From: Magicicada septendecula
Lineage: Eukaryota; Arthropoda; Insecta; Hemiptera; Cicadidae
Reading direction: 5' to 3'
Assembly: GCA_034769895.1 (NCBI GenBank)
Contig: CM068372.1
Location: 374,747,258 to 374,811,257 of the forward strand
Length of the DNA: 64,000 bases
Shown: positions 1-14,343 of the stretch, piece by piece
How positions within the stretch are numbered: the first letter of the stretch is position 1
How the letters are laid out: each line of letters starts with the position of its first letter
The notes under the pieces: generated by a model
What the model was told of the DNA's origin: nothing
The model's database searches: none
Seen by the model: the letters and a program-made list of their open reading frames with translations, nothing else
Translations under genes and position numbers: made by a program

Positions 1-357
1 TGTACTGCTCTATGGCTGTGAATTATGGACAACTAACAAACAAGAAAGTAAAATACAGTCCTCGGAAATGGAGTTCTTAAGAGGAGTTAAAGGGAGTTAG
101 ACTTGACTGTACAAAGCATGACGCCATAAGAGAAGAATTACAAGTTTTTAACGTGATTGAAAGATTAAAAGATTGTAAACAACAGTGGAAAGAACACTTA
201 GAAAGAATGTCAGGTTCAGGACTGGCCAAACAAGCGTGGAAATATAAACCTATAGGACACAGGTGTGTTGGTAGACCCAGGACGAGATGGCTGGAGGATC
301 TTTGAAGGCGGAACAGGCAGCACCATGCCTATGCCGTGTTGTGAAGATGATGATGAC
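1..357 (+). pseudogene. 3' end of an RTE-type LINE (RT C-terminus), with (GAT)n tail
   Basis: The first 300 bases read, with frame breaks and stops, as the C-terminal part of an insect RTE-type polyprotein. Visible blocks are LLYGCELWT, then WKEHLERM, then a basic GRPRTRWLEDL block. These mark the end of the RT-downstream region in such LINEs. A hairpin at 309-336 and a short GAT repeat at 346-354 follow, which is the usual 3' terminus. The copy runs off the left edge of the window. It is non-coding by decay. The family name rests on motif recognition, not a search. Confidence 0.7.
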
Positions 358-1916
358 GAGTACTGTAGGCGAACGGAGTTCTCAGGATCTAAAAAAATGT
401 GGAATAAGGAAAAAAAGATGTAGGTAACAGAATTATAGAAATAAATAGGATCAGATTCAGATAGTAGTTCCTTCTTTCTTGTTGTTTACTATAGACTATC
501 TATAAAGAGAACATGTTACAATACGTATAATATTCAGAAGGATAGTTGCTGACGTGGTGATTTTTCTGAAAAAAAATCAAAAGCGTGTTATCGAAAGAAG
601 AATCAAAAGAATGAAAAAATACTAGTAAAGGAGAGTAAAACTCTAGAAAGTTGTTAGGAAGTTGTGTAAGTTGCAGCCCGTAGGTGGCTGAAACAAAAGA
701 AGGAATTTAGTAATTGTACTAAGATATCTTTCGGTTATCAGATAAAGGACTTCTCTACACAAGCAGAGTTTCAGTAACGAAATAATAATCGGCCTCTGTC
801 TCCGACAAGTAATACACTCTGTCTCTGACAGATATTAAACTCTGGGTAATGTTATAAAAATTGAAAAACTGCAATTTTAGACCGGATGTACATGTTTGTT
901 TTGTTTTAGACCTTCATGGTGTTTTGTTCCAACAGGGCTGTAAAATCACATACAACACACGAACGTTTGCAAAGATATGCGAAACCCAATTTCGCGGAAC
1001 AAGTTATTTATGATTTTTTTTTCGATTAACTGAAAACCGGTTTCACGAAAGTGTTTAGTGTCGTTCATCGGACATCATCGTCCGCATTCAGCACAGGTTT
1101 ATCGAAAGGTCGTATCGATTGTAATTTACTCGTCGTGGGTTGGATCCTAATTGCGAGTCTGTCAGGTATGGGATGCATTATTATGTAGTTTTCCGTGCTA
1201 AACAATAAAAGCGTTTTATGTAAGCGAAAGTATGGCAAAACTGTACGTCATCGAATACCGTTGGGAATGGAACCATTGGACCAGTTTCCTCTTGTTGTAA
1301 AGGTGTATGTTACTATTGTATAATTTAAATAAGATTAAATTTCATGGATATTTTAATACTTAATAGAACTTTCTTCTTAAAGCCTACTAGTTCCTTCTTT
1401 CCTGTTGTTTACAACAGACGATCTATTGGTTGACGAAGAGGGCACTATTTATGTTACGTACAATGTAGAATGTTGCTCCAAATAGCCTATACCAACATTT
1501 TATTTAAAAATATTATTTTAATATGCAGTCTTAACTACTAAATCAATTGATTCTAGAAATAATTAAAATCATCGCCTCTATTGTAAATGTTGTTTACTTA
1601 TCGAAAAACGCACAAGACGTTTTCACAAAATACAGAAATTTCCTAGTCAGGATCGAACTGTATGCACATCGCGGGGACAATGCAACAAACGTTGATCAGC
1701 TGTCGCAGAAGCAGCACTCACGTTCCACGGCACTTGAGAAATGTTCTACATGATATGAAACGACTTTTTTCAATTGTATGGACTTTATACCATGAAATTA
1801 TCCTTCGCTTACACAGGATCCATAATACACGTTGTCATTGTTGCGCTCCGATATTTGTTTCTTCGTTTTCTCTTTTTAAATATATGCACACCATAATGAT
1901 TTGCAAGACCTCTGTT
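358..1916. other. No gene seen; short dispersed repeat
   Basis: AT-rich sequence with no supported gene. About 45 bases beginning near 467 (a TAGTTCCTTCTTTC motif followed by TTGTTTAC) recur imperfectly near 1389 in the same orientation, so this may be flank or filler of an older repeat. Confidence 0.4.
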
Positions 1917-2520
1917 TAAAATCGTACGGTGACGACACTGCGATTCTTGCTACACGCGTATAAATAAAGACTGAGTGTAAGATACCACTTTGTTACAAAG
2001 ATATCTAAATAACATTGAAAAATGAGCCAAAAGTTGGGAATCCAATTAAACAAAATTAAATCAGCACATAGGCTTACCACATTCACAAAATGCCACGGCG
2101 CAATACAAACTTTGAGATTAAACAACAAACCTCTACCGACAGCTTACAGCTTACATGGTGCAACCACATTTGTATGAAGAGGAAACAACTGGACGCTAAG
2201 TTTCGCAAGCAGTATCGTCTCCTGGGCAGAAAATCACTACTGGCAATGAGAGATAAACTGCTGTTTACAAAACTGTCTTCAAGCCTGTGTGGACATACTG
2301 TTTTTGTCTTTGGGGAACTGCTTCCAAATCTAACATCACTATACTGAAAAGGTTTGGGACCAAGATTCTGTGTTCCATAACCGATCCGCCGTGGTTCGTC
2401 AGCAAAGTATATATCTATAACGACCTTATAGTTTAGTACAATACGGGCCTCTGTGAAACGGCTTGAAGAGCACAAATCTTCGAGATAAATTAAAACTAAC
2501 ATGTCCGCTCGATTTACTTA
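1917..2520 (+). pseudogene. Jockey-type LINE reverse transcriptase fragment, C-terminal part
   Basis: Read across frames, the stretch gives a YGDDTAILAT block (the catalytic F/YADD-type box) near 1925-1955. Downstream come FRKQYRLLGRKS and LLFTKL, then a WTYC-type block near 2290 and a PPWFVSKVYIYNDL-like end near 2385-2430. This order is typical of the end of RT and the following region in Jockey/CR1-type LINEs. Stops and frame changes interrupt it, so it is dead. No endonuclease is present and the 5' part is missing. A host gene is unlikely because only LINE motifs are seen. Confidence 0.7.
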
Positions 2521-2529
2521 GATTTTAAG

Positions 2530-4150
2530 TGCAGTGTGTATAAAATTGAAAAGGGCTTTTTTGGCCCTATTTGTTCCAACGTCTTTTTGTCCCCAAGAGT
2601 GATGTTTTCCTGTCTTGGTTTTTGTATCCTCTTAAATTCTTTATTTTTCTGTCATTATTTAATCAATATTTTATCTTCTTATTCTTAATGAACCCCTTTC
2701 ATTCCTACAGTCTCTTCCATTGTATTAACGTTTTTCAGCAAAGTCTTTTCATTAGGATTGTTGTGCCAATTAATGGACGTTTTGAAAGTCGTCTGCCTTC
2801 CATTCATAGGAAATTCCCTTGCCATATCAATTATCTGTTCTCTAATTCCTCAATTTGCTCTTAACCCGCTTTCTTAATTTCTTTAATTTGCTTGTTTCTC
2901 ACTTTCTCTCAATAGATATTTCCGCTGCCCGTATTAAGAAATCTATCGTTATTTCCCTCAGTTTATTTTTCTGTCGTTCTGAAAGTTTCCGAATTTCACA
3001 TCCATACTACCCCAGGCTTTGAACCATCGTTTTTCCGTTTCGAGCAGCCACGGACTACGCCATTTCGATTGTTTTCTTCCTTGAACTTTAACTGTTGTTC
3101 AGTATTCCTACATTCGCTTCCGGCGAGCCTTTATTTCTTCAGTCCCCGTCTTGCCTGTTCTCAACGTAGGCTTTTAATGGAAACTCTGGTGTGTTCTTCT
3201 TAAGATGGCCACATTCCTGGATGTCTTCATGTGTGATCCCCACATCTTGCAGATTCCCTTCCATCTTGGTAAACTAGGCTTCCTTGGTTTTGTTATTTAG
3301 AAAATAGATAAAGTTCTGGTTGGTCAGTCTCTTCGAGCTCAATCGTATCATGCGACTGTTGAAGGAAATCCTTCTTTTTCCAATTGTGTCCGTTATCTTT
3401 TCCACATGTGTGTGTGTGTGTGTGTGTGCGTGCGCGCGTATGTAGTTTATGGTTATGCCTTTTTTTGAACTCACCGCTTTCTTTGACCGGCCCAAGATTA
3501 TCCTCAGGATCTTTTTTATTTGGCTTTTAGTTTCTTAGTCGGGCCTACTCTATTCATCGCGAGGCATTCCGCAGCCTACAGGACCTCCGATGGGAAGGCT
3601 GAACTGCAGTAGTGTCTCAGCTTAGTATTGAGAGGCTCCTCAGATCTTTTGTTATAGATGCGTTTGGTTAAATGGTGTGATTTCCATCTTATTGATTTAT
3701 GATACAAGGGCTTCTTTCTCACGGATGTTGGGTTCTATCAGCTCGCCGGTAAGGTATTTAATCTTACCTGCCTGCTTGATTTTTCCTCTGTTCTATGACT
3801 TGCTTCCTAGGCGCAGGCTTAATATGCGTTATGTACTTCATGTTCCCAAAGCAGATCTGGAGGCCCACCTTTGCTGCTTGGGTCTTGAGTTGGTTGATTT
3901 GGTTTTCAGCTGAGCGTACGGAATCAGAACAGATCATACGCGAAGGCTAGCCAGTCGATTGTCAGGTTCATGCACTTACATCCCAGTCTAATCGCGTGTG
4001 TGCACCATCGTTTTATTATTTCTTACTTTTCTATTGTTTGCAATGCTTTTATTTCAAATGAAATAGTTGATGGCAGCGCACAGCTTCTGTCCTTCCTTAA
4101 TGCGTCCACGAACTCATGTTCATGATTCTTCGAGCTTCTGTTTTGGTTCG
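2530..4150 (-). pseudogene. LINE reverse transcriptase relic, minus strand
   Basis: On the minus strand, reading from about 4150 down, the frames give LAFAYDL (a damaged FADD-type box near 3955). Next is AENQINQLKTQAAKVGLQI near 3850-3910, then INKMEITPFNQTH and ERKILRIILGR-like blocks near 3490-3700. The end is ITDTIGKRRISFNSRM, RLTNQNFIYFLNNKTKEA and GITHEDIQECGHL near 3190-3400. This is the RT thumb and C-terminal region of a common insect LINE. A short GT run (3405-3430) lies inside it. Many stops and frameshifts are present. The 3' boundary near 2530 is a guess. Confidence 0.65.
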
Positions 4151-4564
4151 TAAATATTAAATTGTTTCCGAGTGTTAAAATCATCGACTCCAGTCCGGCT
4201 TTTCCTTTTCAAAGACTGAAGGTGCTTAAGTCTCTATGAATGAGCTACTGCATCCGACGGCAGGAAAGTCCGGTGGTGGGGCTGCTACCTTCGAGTCTTC
4301 AGACCTGCCCTGGGCTTCATTTGGAGTTCCACCTCCTTGGCTCTTCTGCTCTCTCCACCGTTAGGAATTTTCCTTCTCCGCCTTCGAGACCGGTGAACAT
4401 TTGTCATCTCCTGTTACACTAGACCGAGACCCTATAAGTGGGTGCTACCATCCGGAGCCAGATGGTCCCAGGTTTTTATCGAGGTTGATACTTCTCCGGC
4501 TCCCCCGCTCCTCTTTCCTCATCATTTGCAAGACGAAGCCCCGAGCTTACGACATGCAGTGTTT
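4151..4564. other. No gene recognised
   Basis: Between two LINE relics. Open frames here are short and match nothing I recognise. It may be more decayed LINE sequence. Confidence 0.3.
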
Positions 4565-4912
4565 TATTGTAAATGTACATAAAAGTCGATTCCAAAGTGC
4601 AAAGATGAGGTTTGTTAGATCAGTATACCAGGCTAGATAGGAAAAGAGATGAGCAAATCCGTCATGAGTAAGCTGTCCGATCACCGAATTACATGGTGAA
4701 GGATATAGATAGGAACGGTTTGATCACGTAGAACGTACGGGCACATCAAGAATACCACACGTCACTCACAATACGAGTATATGGCTAAAGGTAGAAGAAT
4801 TCTGGGATGGCCGATAAAAAGATGGAGAGATCAGTTGTAACAATGGACGACGTAATAGGCTTTGAGACTTATACATGCAAGGAGGAAGAGGAAGAAGAAG
4901 AAGAAGAAGAAA
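4565..4912 (+). pseudogene. RTE-type LINE 3' fragment with (GAA)n tail
   Basis: Frames give a DHVERTGTSRIPHV-like block near 4715-4760, then GRRILGWPIKRWRDQL near 4790-4840. This is the basic block that ends RTE-type polyproteins. A purine tail of GAG/GAA repeats occupies 4879-4912. The copy is 5'-truncated and full of stops. Confidence 0.65.
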
Positions 4913-5671
4913 TATTCAATTGTTTTTTTTATTTCTTTTCTACTTTACCACCTTTTGTGATCAATAAGTAATTTTTACTTTCTAATTTCCATTACATTTG
5001 GTTGTCATTTTTGTAACTTTGGCATTACAAAAGTTGTTGCGAATCTTGAACTCTTCTATTGCCTGGCCTTCCGATTACACCTCTAGTTTGTCTGGAGACT
5101 TTCCACATACGAATTATTATAACTATTAATGTTTATGTTAAATTATAAATTAACTACAGTAAAGTTAATAGAATATTTTTTAAAATAATTTAAAACACTA
5201 CGCAATTTATTATTTCGACTTCAATATTCTGCATTGCATGTTTATACCCGAGAAACGCAGGGCGTGTCATTATGGATTATTTTACAATGTTTCCTGTAGA
5301 TAGCATTCAGACAACAATTATTTTTTTGTTTGTTTTGTATTTTAAAGTTTGCAGATGACGAACCTGGTTTTCGTTGAATAGTTTCCTACAACAGTCACTA
5401 CGTGTCCATTTCCGGCGGAAGTAAAAACGTACAACAAAGAACTGAAAAGATTCACACAGACGTATGAAAGTATGATTACAATGCCACCTGAATGCGTTTG
5501 TATAGATTCCGTATCTATCAGTAATTGTATTTGCAGCAGCACCAATACCATACTGTAAACAAAGGCAGAAGAAGAAGGCAGTGCAGTACTAAATGTTGAG
5601 ATTTCAATTTGCCGGCAACGTTCCCCTTCACTTCTCGCTGCTGATAACCAACTACACGCAAGTATATTAAT

Positions 5672-7032
<1,361 letters not shown>

Positions 7033-9210
7033 AAAATTAACGGTTATAATATTATATTAGATGCCACAGTACAGTAGCTGTTAACAGCATTATGTTCGTC
7101 ACTATAGTGCAATAACGGTTATGGTATTATATTAGATACCACAGTACAGCAGCTGTTAACAGTATTATGTTCGTCACAATAGTGCAATAACGGTTATAGT
7201 ATTATATTAGATACCACATTACAGTAGCTGTTAACAGTATTATGTTCGTCACTATAGTGCAATAACGGTTATAGTATCATATTAGATACCACAGTACAGT
7301 AGCTGTTAGCAGTAGTATGTTCGTCACTATAGTGCAATAACGGTTATAGTATTATATTAGATACCACAGTACAGCAGCTGTTAACAGTATTATGTTCGTC
7401 ACAATAGTGCAATAACGGTTATAGTATTATATTAGATACCACAGTACAGCAGCTGTTAGCAGCATTATGTTCGTCATTATAGTGCAATAACGGTTATAGT
7501 GTTATATTAGATACCACAGTACAGTAGCTGTTAACAGCATTATGTTCGTCATTATAGTGCGATAACGGTTATAGTGTTATATTAGATACCACAGTACAGC
7601 AGCTGTTAATAGCATTATGTTCGTCACTATAGTGCGATACCGGTTATAGTGTTACATCAGATACCACAGTACAGCAGCTGTTAACAGCATTATGTTCGTC
7701 ACTATAGTGCGATACCGGTTATAGTATTATTTTAGATACCACAGTACAGCAGCTGTTAACAACATTATGTTCGTCACTATAGTGCGATACCGGTTATAGT
7801 ATCATATTAGATACCACAGCACAGTAGCTGTTAACGGCTGTTAACGGCTTTATGTTCGTCACTATAGTGCGATAACGGTTACGGTATCATATTAGATACC
7901 ACAGTACAGTAGCTGTTAACGGCTTTATGTTCGTCACTATAGTGCGATAACGGTTACGGTATCATATTAGATACCACAGTACAGTAGCTGTTAACGGCTT
8001 TATGTTCGTCACTATAGTGCGTTAACGGTTACGGTATCATATTAGATACCACAGTACAGTAGCTGTTAACGGCTTTATGTTCGTCACTATAGTACGATAA
8101 CGGTTATGGTATTATATTAGATACCACAGTACAGTAGCTGTTAACAACTTTATGTTCGTCACTATAGTGCAATAACGGTTATAGTATTATATTAGATACC
8201 ACAGTACAGTAGCTGTTAACAACTTTATGTTCGTCACTATAGTGCAATAACGGTTATAGTATTATATTAGATACCACAGTACAGTAGCTGTTAACACCTT
8301 TATGTTCGTCACTATAGTGCAATAACGGTTATAGTATTATATTAGGTACCACAGTACAGTAGCTGTTAACGGCTTTATGTTCGTCACTATAGTACGATAA
8401 CGGTTATGGTATTATATTAGATACCACAGTACAGTAGCTGTTAACAACTTTATGTTCGTCACTATAGTGCAATAACGGTTATAGTATTATATTAGATACC
8501 ACAGTACAGTAGCTGTTAACAACTTTATGTTCGTCACTATAGTGCAATAACGGTTATAGTATTATATTAGATACCACAGTACAGTAGCTGTTAACACCTT
8601 TATGTTCGTCACTATAGTGCAATAACGGTTATAGTATTATATTAGGTACCACAGTACAGTAGCTGTTAGCAGCATTATGTTCGTCACTATAGTGCAATAA
8701 CGGTTATAGTATTATATTAGATACCACAGTACAGTAGCTGTTAACACCTTTATGTTCGTCACTATAGTGCAATAACGGTTATAGTATTATATTAGGTACC
8801 ACAGTACAGTAGCTGTTAGCAGCATTATGTTCGTCACTATAGTGCAATAACGGTTATAGTATTATTTTAGATACCACAGCACAGTAGCTGTTAACAGCAT
8901 TATGTTCGTCACTATAGTGCAATAACGGTTATAGTATTATATTAGATACCACAGTACAGTAGCTGTTAACACCTTTATGTTCGTCACTATAGTGCAATAA
9001 CGGTTATAGTATTATATTAGGTACCACAGTACAGTAGCTGTTAGCAGCATTATGTTCGTCACTATAGTGCAATAACGGTTATAGTATTATTTTAGATACC
9101 ACAGCACAGTAGCTGTTAACAGCATTATGTTCGTCACTATAGTGCAATAACGGTTATAGTATTATATTAGGTACCACAGTACAGTAACGGTTGACAGTAT
9201 TATGTTCGTC
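7033..9210. repeat. 75-bp tandem satellite, about 29 units
   Basis: The landmark CGGTTA recurs every 75 bases from 7041 to 9151. One longer step is caused by a 10-base internal duplication (GGCTGTTAAC) near 7835. Each unit carries a TTAGATACCACAG block and an ATGTTCGTCACTATAGT block. Units differ at a few diagnostic positions (AGCATT, AACTTT, ACCTTT or GGCTTT before ATGTTCG; GATACC versus GGTACC). Decayed, shorter units continue to about 9370. No spacer/repeat alternation exists, so this is not a CRISPR array. Confidence 0.96.
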
Positions 9211-9769
9211 ACTACAGTACAGAAACTGTTATAGTATTATGCTCGTTATTACAGTGTCAATAATTGTAACAGTTTTTCGTCGTCGTATAACAGTTTTAAA
9301 ATTTGTTACTATAGTATAAATAATTCTATCTTATTGTATTCGTTACTTTAATACAGTAACCTTTATAGTATTATATTCATTATTATAGGTTTAATAATTT
9401 GTCTTGTGATTAGATATTACGTGAAGTATAAATGCGGACTTTGATTGGTTTTGTTTCAACTAATTGTTTTTCAGTCTTAAAGTAATTCAAGGATAAAAAT
9501 AAAATGCTTATAAATAGTGGTCGTCCATGGATTTTTTCGAAACAATTTATTGCAGTTAATACAACATATAATATTCAGCAATATTACTAGGAGAGTATCC
9601 AGTGACACATCTCCTGTTTTTTCATTCAGCCAAGGTACCAACACGTCACAAAGATCAGTTTCCGCTCTCGTAGCGGTGTTTCAAGTTCTTCTGCCAGTAG
9701 CATTGGACGTAGTATCAGCCTCGTATTGTATCGCACAGCACACACTTGTAATTCCTGCCAAATCCTAGG
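9211..9769. other. Decayed satellite edge and unassigned sequence
   Basis: To about 9370 the sequence still shows eroded satellite pieces (TTATAGTATTAT and GTTCGTCACT words at irregular spacing). No gene is recognised beyond that. Confidence 0.4.
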
Positions 9770-10930
9770 TACACCTAAATTTCAGTGGATTTTCTCGTTT
9801 CCGATGTACCACGGCGCCTCGGTGGTCAATCGTAGAACTTTAGATTGAACCCCCCTGAACAAGGTCTTAGAGGCGGTTCCCCAGAGCTGTAACTAGTATG
9901 TCCATACCGGCTTTAAAACAGATTTATAAACGAGTCATTCGTTATTAACGGTTAATGAGAAATTTCTGCTAGCCAGCCAGTACAGCTCGCTGAGATTATG
10001 CCCTGCCTTATTGGCTGTATGAGTTTCTTCGAATTTAACGTCAGGTTCAAGTGAAGTCTCAAGTATTTGACTTCTCGGCTTAACGGATTACTTTGTCATT
10101 AGCACGACTGGTGGGAACATTCCCTTGCGAGTAGTAAAAGTTGTGTGTGTTGATTTATCTTTGTTCACTTTGATTTTCCACTTCTTCAGCCAGCGCGTAA
10201 CGTCATTCACGATATTTGCAGTCGTTCTGAAGCAACGGTGGGGTCCTGATCAGAGGCCAGTATAGTTGTATCGTCAGAAAAAGTTTCTATTATAGTCTCA
10301 AGAGTTCCAGGTAAATCTGCCGTTTACAGAAGGTAGAGTAGAGGCTCTAGAACTATAGCTTGTGGTACTCCAGCTTGTATGGGCTGTAGATCTGAGTACG
10401 CGTTGTGGTAGTTAACGAAGAAGTATCTATCTTTAAAATAAGATTACTTGTTATACGGTTTCATGCTTTCGTCTAAAGCAAAATTGATGATCTAGAAGTA
10501 TCCTTCTCAGTGTTACAACAGGATAAATCTTTTGAAGGAATAGTTTTTTTTTAACCTTAGGCACCCCCTGCAAGCTGACGGGCGATACAATTTAACAGCT
10601 TCTGCTTTCCTCCCTGTTTTGAGGACAGGGACTAATTGCCCCACTTTCCACTGGTGTGGGACTGAGCTCGTTTTTAGACGGAACTGAAGAGCTGTGTGAG
10701 ACACGCTATACTAGTTTTGGGCAATTCCTTTAGGTGCCAAATTGGAGGTTCTGGCTGGTGGATTTCATCAACGCTCCGCTGTAGTTCGTCTTCTCCGGCT
10801 GACGCAAGACATTCGTGGTTTGGAGTAAAATCATCTTTTACGTAGTCAGCGAATAATTAAAAAGTCTTTCATTTCCACTTCTGGCGCGTACCCTTGGTCA
10901 GTATGTACCGAGGCACTGTGATTACCGTCT
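9770..10930 (-). pseudogene. Jockey-type LINE reverse transcriptase relic, minus strand
   Basis: Reading the minus strand from about 10700 down gives PHQWKVGQLVPVLKTGRKAEAVKLYRP, a classic RT N-terminal block. Next comes LQPIQAGVPQAIVLEPLLYLL near 10330-10390, the GVPQGS-type box. The catalytic box appears as FSDDTTILAS near 10265-10300. Toward the lower end come EVKYLRLHLNLTL near 10040-10075, LYWLASRN near 9965-9990 and a VWTY-like block near 9895. The order is complete from RT finger to thumb but broken by stops and frameshifts. It is oriented opposite to the similar relic at 1917-2520. Confidence 0.75.
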
Positions 10931-11484
10931 TTAGTGTGCATTGAATAAATAACGAAAAGCTTAGCAAGGCACGGTGAAATAACTAGAGACAATTTATTCT
11001 ATGTGTATTTGTGCCGAAGTTTCCATAAATTTATAGTAATCTTTAGAATCTGCAAAATGCTAGTACAAAGAACTAAACAATACACATATCAAGTGTATTA
11101 TAGACGTGTGAATACGATACAAGGCCTGTGAACCAATCTTGATATTTATTTCTCTACACTGTAGGCCTACTTTGTTTTCAGTGGTTACTTAGGCTATATC
11201 ATTTATTAAAAAATATTTTTAGCATAGGACAGAGTGAGGCAAAACAAGGCACCGAATGTATTTTTGCTTGTAACAATAAAATCAGAAACAAACAAAAATT
11301 TTACACATTAATGTAAAGTTTGCATGTAAACTTGTGTGGAGCTTGCAAAACGAAATATTTGGCTGCCCAGCGGGAAGGTTTTTCCAATAACGTGGCAATT
11401 CTCGATTTGCGCCATGGGTAGAATTATATCGGGTGCTCGTTTCAAACCATGTAAATCTTTCTGAATCTACTAAATGTAATTCAA

Positions 11485-12062
11485 AGGTTTTTAAAAAATA
11501 TATAAACACTTGGTACTTTAAATTTAAAGTACTTAGTATGAATTTAACTAAGTACTTTACATTAGTTAAAATTGGCTGTATCGTAATAAAGCCAATACAG
11601 GATTTGCAGATCACTGCTTACAAACAATCACTTCATAGATACAAAAAACATAACATTACTCCACAGCATACAAAAATTTAACAAACGAACAAACTGAATT
11701 CTGTGTATCCCCTTTATTAAAAGTCGTTATTTAGTTTAGTTAAAGTTTATATTTTGCATTCAGATTATATTTAGTATTTACAGACACTTGACCTTTCCTT
11801 AGCTTTTCCACCCCCCCCCCACAACATCACACCCTACACATATCCGAAGACAGGCCCTAAACATATGTTTACCACCGTATCATACTTTGTTTAGTTTAGT
11901 TTGTTCACTGATCTCTTTGACAATAGCTTAATAAGATGAAACAGCTGTCAGAGTTAAATAAAAACTGTGAAAAATACCAAGTGTTTATATATTTTTAAAA
12001 AAGTTTGTGTTAATATGTTACACGAAGTGCCCAACGAGACATCAATTAATATCGTGAACAAT
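11485..12062. mobile_element. Inverted-repeat element with hammerhead-like motif (Penelope-type terminal region)
   Basis: About 30 bases at 11485-11518 reappear inverted at 11976-12010. The right part (11744-12062) is closely similar to 56670-56958, which has the same inverted layout, so the two are copies of one family. A hammerhead-like motif lies in the right arm. The left arm also holds a small hairpin (AAAGTACTTAG paired with CTAAGTACTTT, 11527-11560). I infer Penelope-like terminal sequence from the ribozyme motif and inverted arms. No endonuclease or RT reading frame is visible here. Confidence 0.5.
11913..11953 (+). ncRNA. Degenerate hammerhead ribozyme motif
   Basis: Layout CTCT, core-like TTGACAA, a helix II region, GAAA at 11938-11941, palindromic helix III ACAGCTGT, then C and AGAG, which pairs with CTCT. 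The cleavage triplet GUC is canonical. The core should read CUGANGA and carries two changes, so activity is unlikely. Confidence 0.5.
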
Positions 12063-12979
<917 letters not shown>

Positions 12980-13011
12980 TCAATAAAACAATTGATCTAG
13001 CTGTGTTTGAT

Positions 13012-13085
13012 AGTTTATTTTCTCTTGTGTCCTCACACAGGTCCTGATGATGACAATAAATTTTGTCGTAACGACGACACAAATA
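13012..13085 (+). ncRNA. Hammerhead-like motif with one broken core base
   Basis: CTGATGA at 13044-13050 is a perfect first core box. It is followed by T, then helix II GACAA/TTGTC (13052-13056 with 13063-13067). The second core box reads GTAA instead of GAAA, and helix III is damaged. TTGTGTC upstream can pair with GACACAA downstream as helix I. Confidence 0.45.
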
Positions 13086-14343
13086 ATGTAAAATTTGTGT
13101 TATATTTATTGACCGATCCTCGCCAAACCTCGTTAAAAAATTTGTTGTTTATACTCTTTTAGTCTTTCATTCAAGTTAAATCCTCGTAATTCATTTCTTG
13201 TGGCCTCATTTTTTATACGATCAAGTTTAGAATTTTTTTTTATGTTCGAGACTGGTCCTTGTTAGGGCCAGACTCCGGCTGTTCCGGGGCAAGCCCCCTT
13301 AAACCATATGGGAAGGAATCGCACGCCAGTGTAGCTAGGCCTGCCGTTGAGAAGGTAGAGTAGTGCGTGTGGGTGTATTTGTGTGTCCATGTAGTTTGTA
13401 GCCTTGTCGGTGAAGGAAGAGGCTGATGGAGGCTCCTTTTATGAATGTTTATTTATTTTACAGGGCGGCCAAGACAGGGACGAGTAACGCAGGTCGCTAA
13501 AGCCGGAAGGTGGCGACAGAGACACAAAGAAGAGGGTTAAAGACCTGGTAAGTAGGTAGGAGAAATTTAAATTATAGTGTGATCAGGAAGGTTGGCAGGT
13601 TGAATATTTTTGTAGTTTGGGATTAAGTGCTTCTAAATGTTTCTATTTATCTGGCGCTGACGGCGAGGAGTTCTGGGTAGAAGTCCATCGGCTATGGTAA
13701 GGCGGTTTATGAGGAAGGAAGGTTTTCGAGTATTGCGAGTAGTTATAGAAGTATTCCTTCAAGTTTAGAAGACCTTTCAACTCCTCTTAAGAACGCCGTT
13801 TCCGAGGCAATTTCCAGAAATTTACAAAGAACAAATATATTTTCAAAAAAATTTAAAATATAAAAACGTCTTAAACTGACGTCATTGGCTGTTCATGTTC
13901 AGCAAAGAGCCGCATACCAAAGCAGAAACCTGATGATATGGCGGTGTCATAAATGGAAACAAATTCGAGCCAGATGGACAGGTTTTTACTGAATCATCTG
14001 GCTCGTGACCTGTAAACTTTTAATGCAGGACGGGCCAATCAGTGCTGGAATCCCGATCAACACGTTCTCGTTAAGTGACCTGGCCCAACACGGTGCTGCG
14101 AAATGAGACCAAACTGCTCTCGGTACGCTGAGACTCGGATCAAGGTCTGGATGCGTACGCCAAACCTGTTTGCCTTTGTGTGTTGTTGTTTAAGTGTTCT
14201 TAGTACTCACACAATAAGTGTTGCGCGTCCGAATGTGTGCACCGCGCATGCGGATATACTTGTCTGTGTTTGTCTACAAATTTGCGGACAACGAAATTAT
14301 TCCATAATTACTGGTCGTTACGGTATAAAAAAATACTGTAACT
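13086..14343. other. No gene recognised
   Basis: Includes a relatively GC-rich block at 13250-13530 that I cannot assign. Possibly the 5' region of a retroelement. Confidence 0.3.

Noticed and set aside
7033..9210. CRISPR array
   Set aside because: Repeats are head to tail with no unique spacers, and the sequence is eukaryotic.
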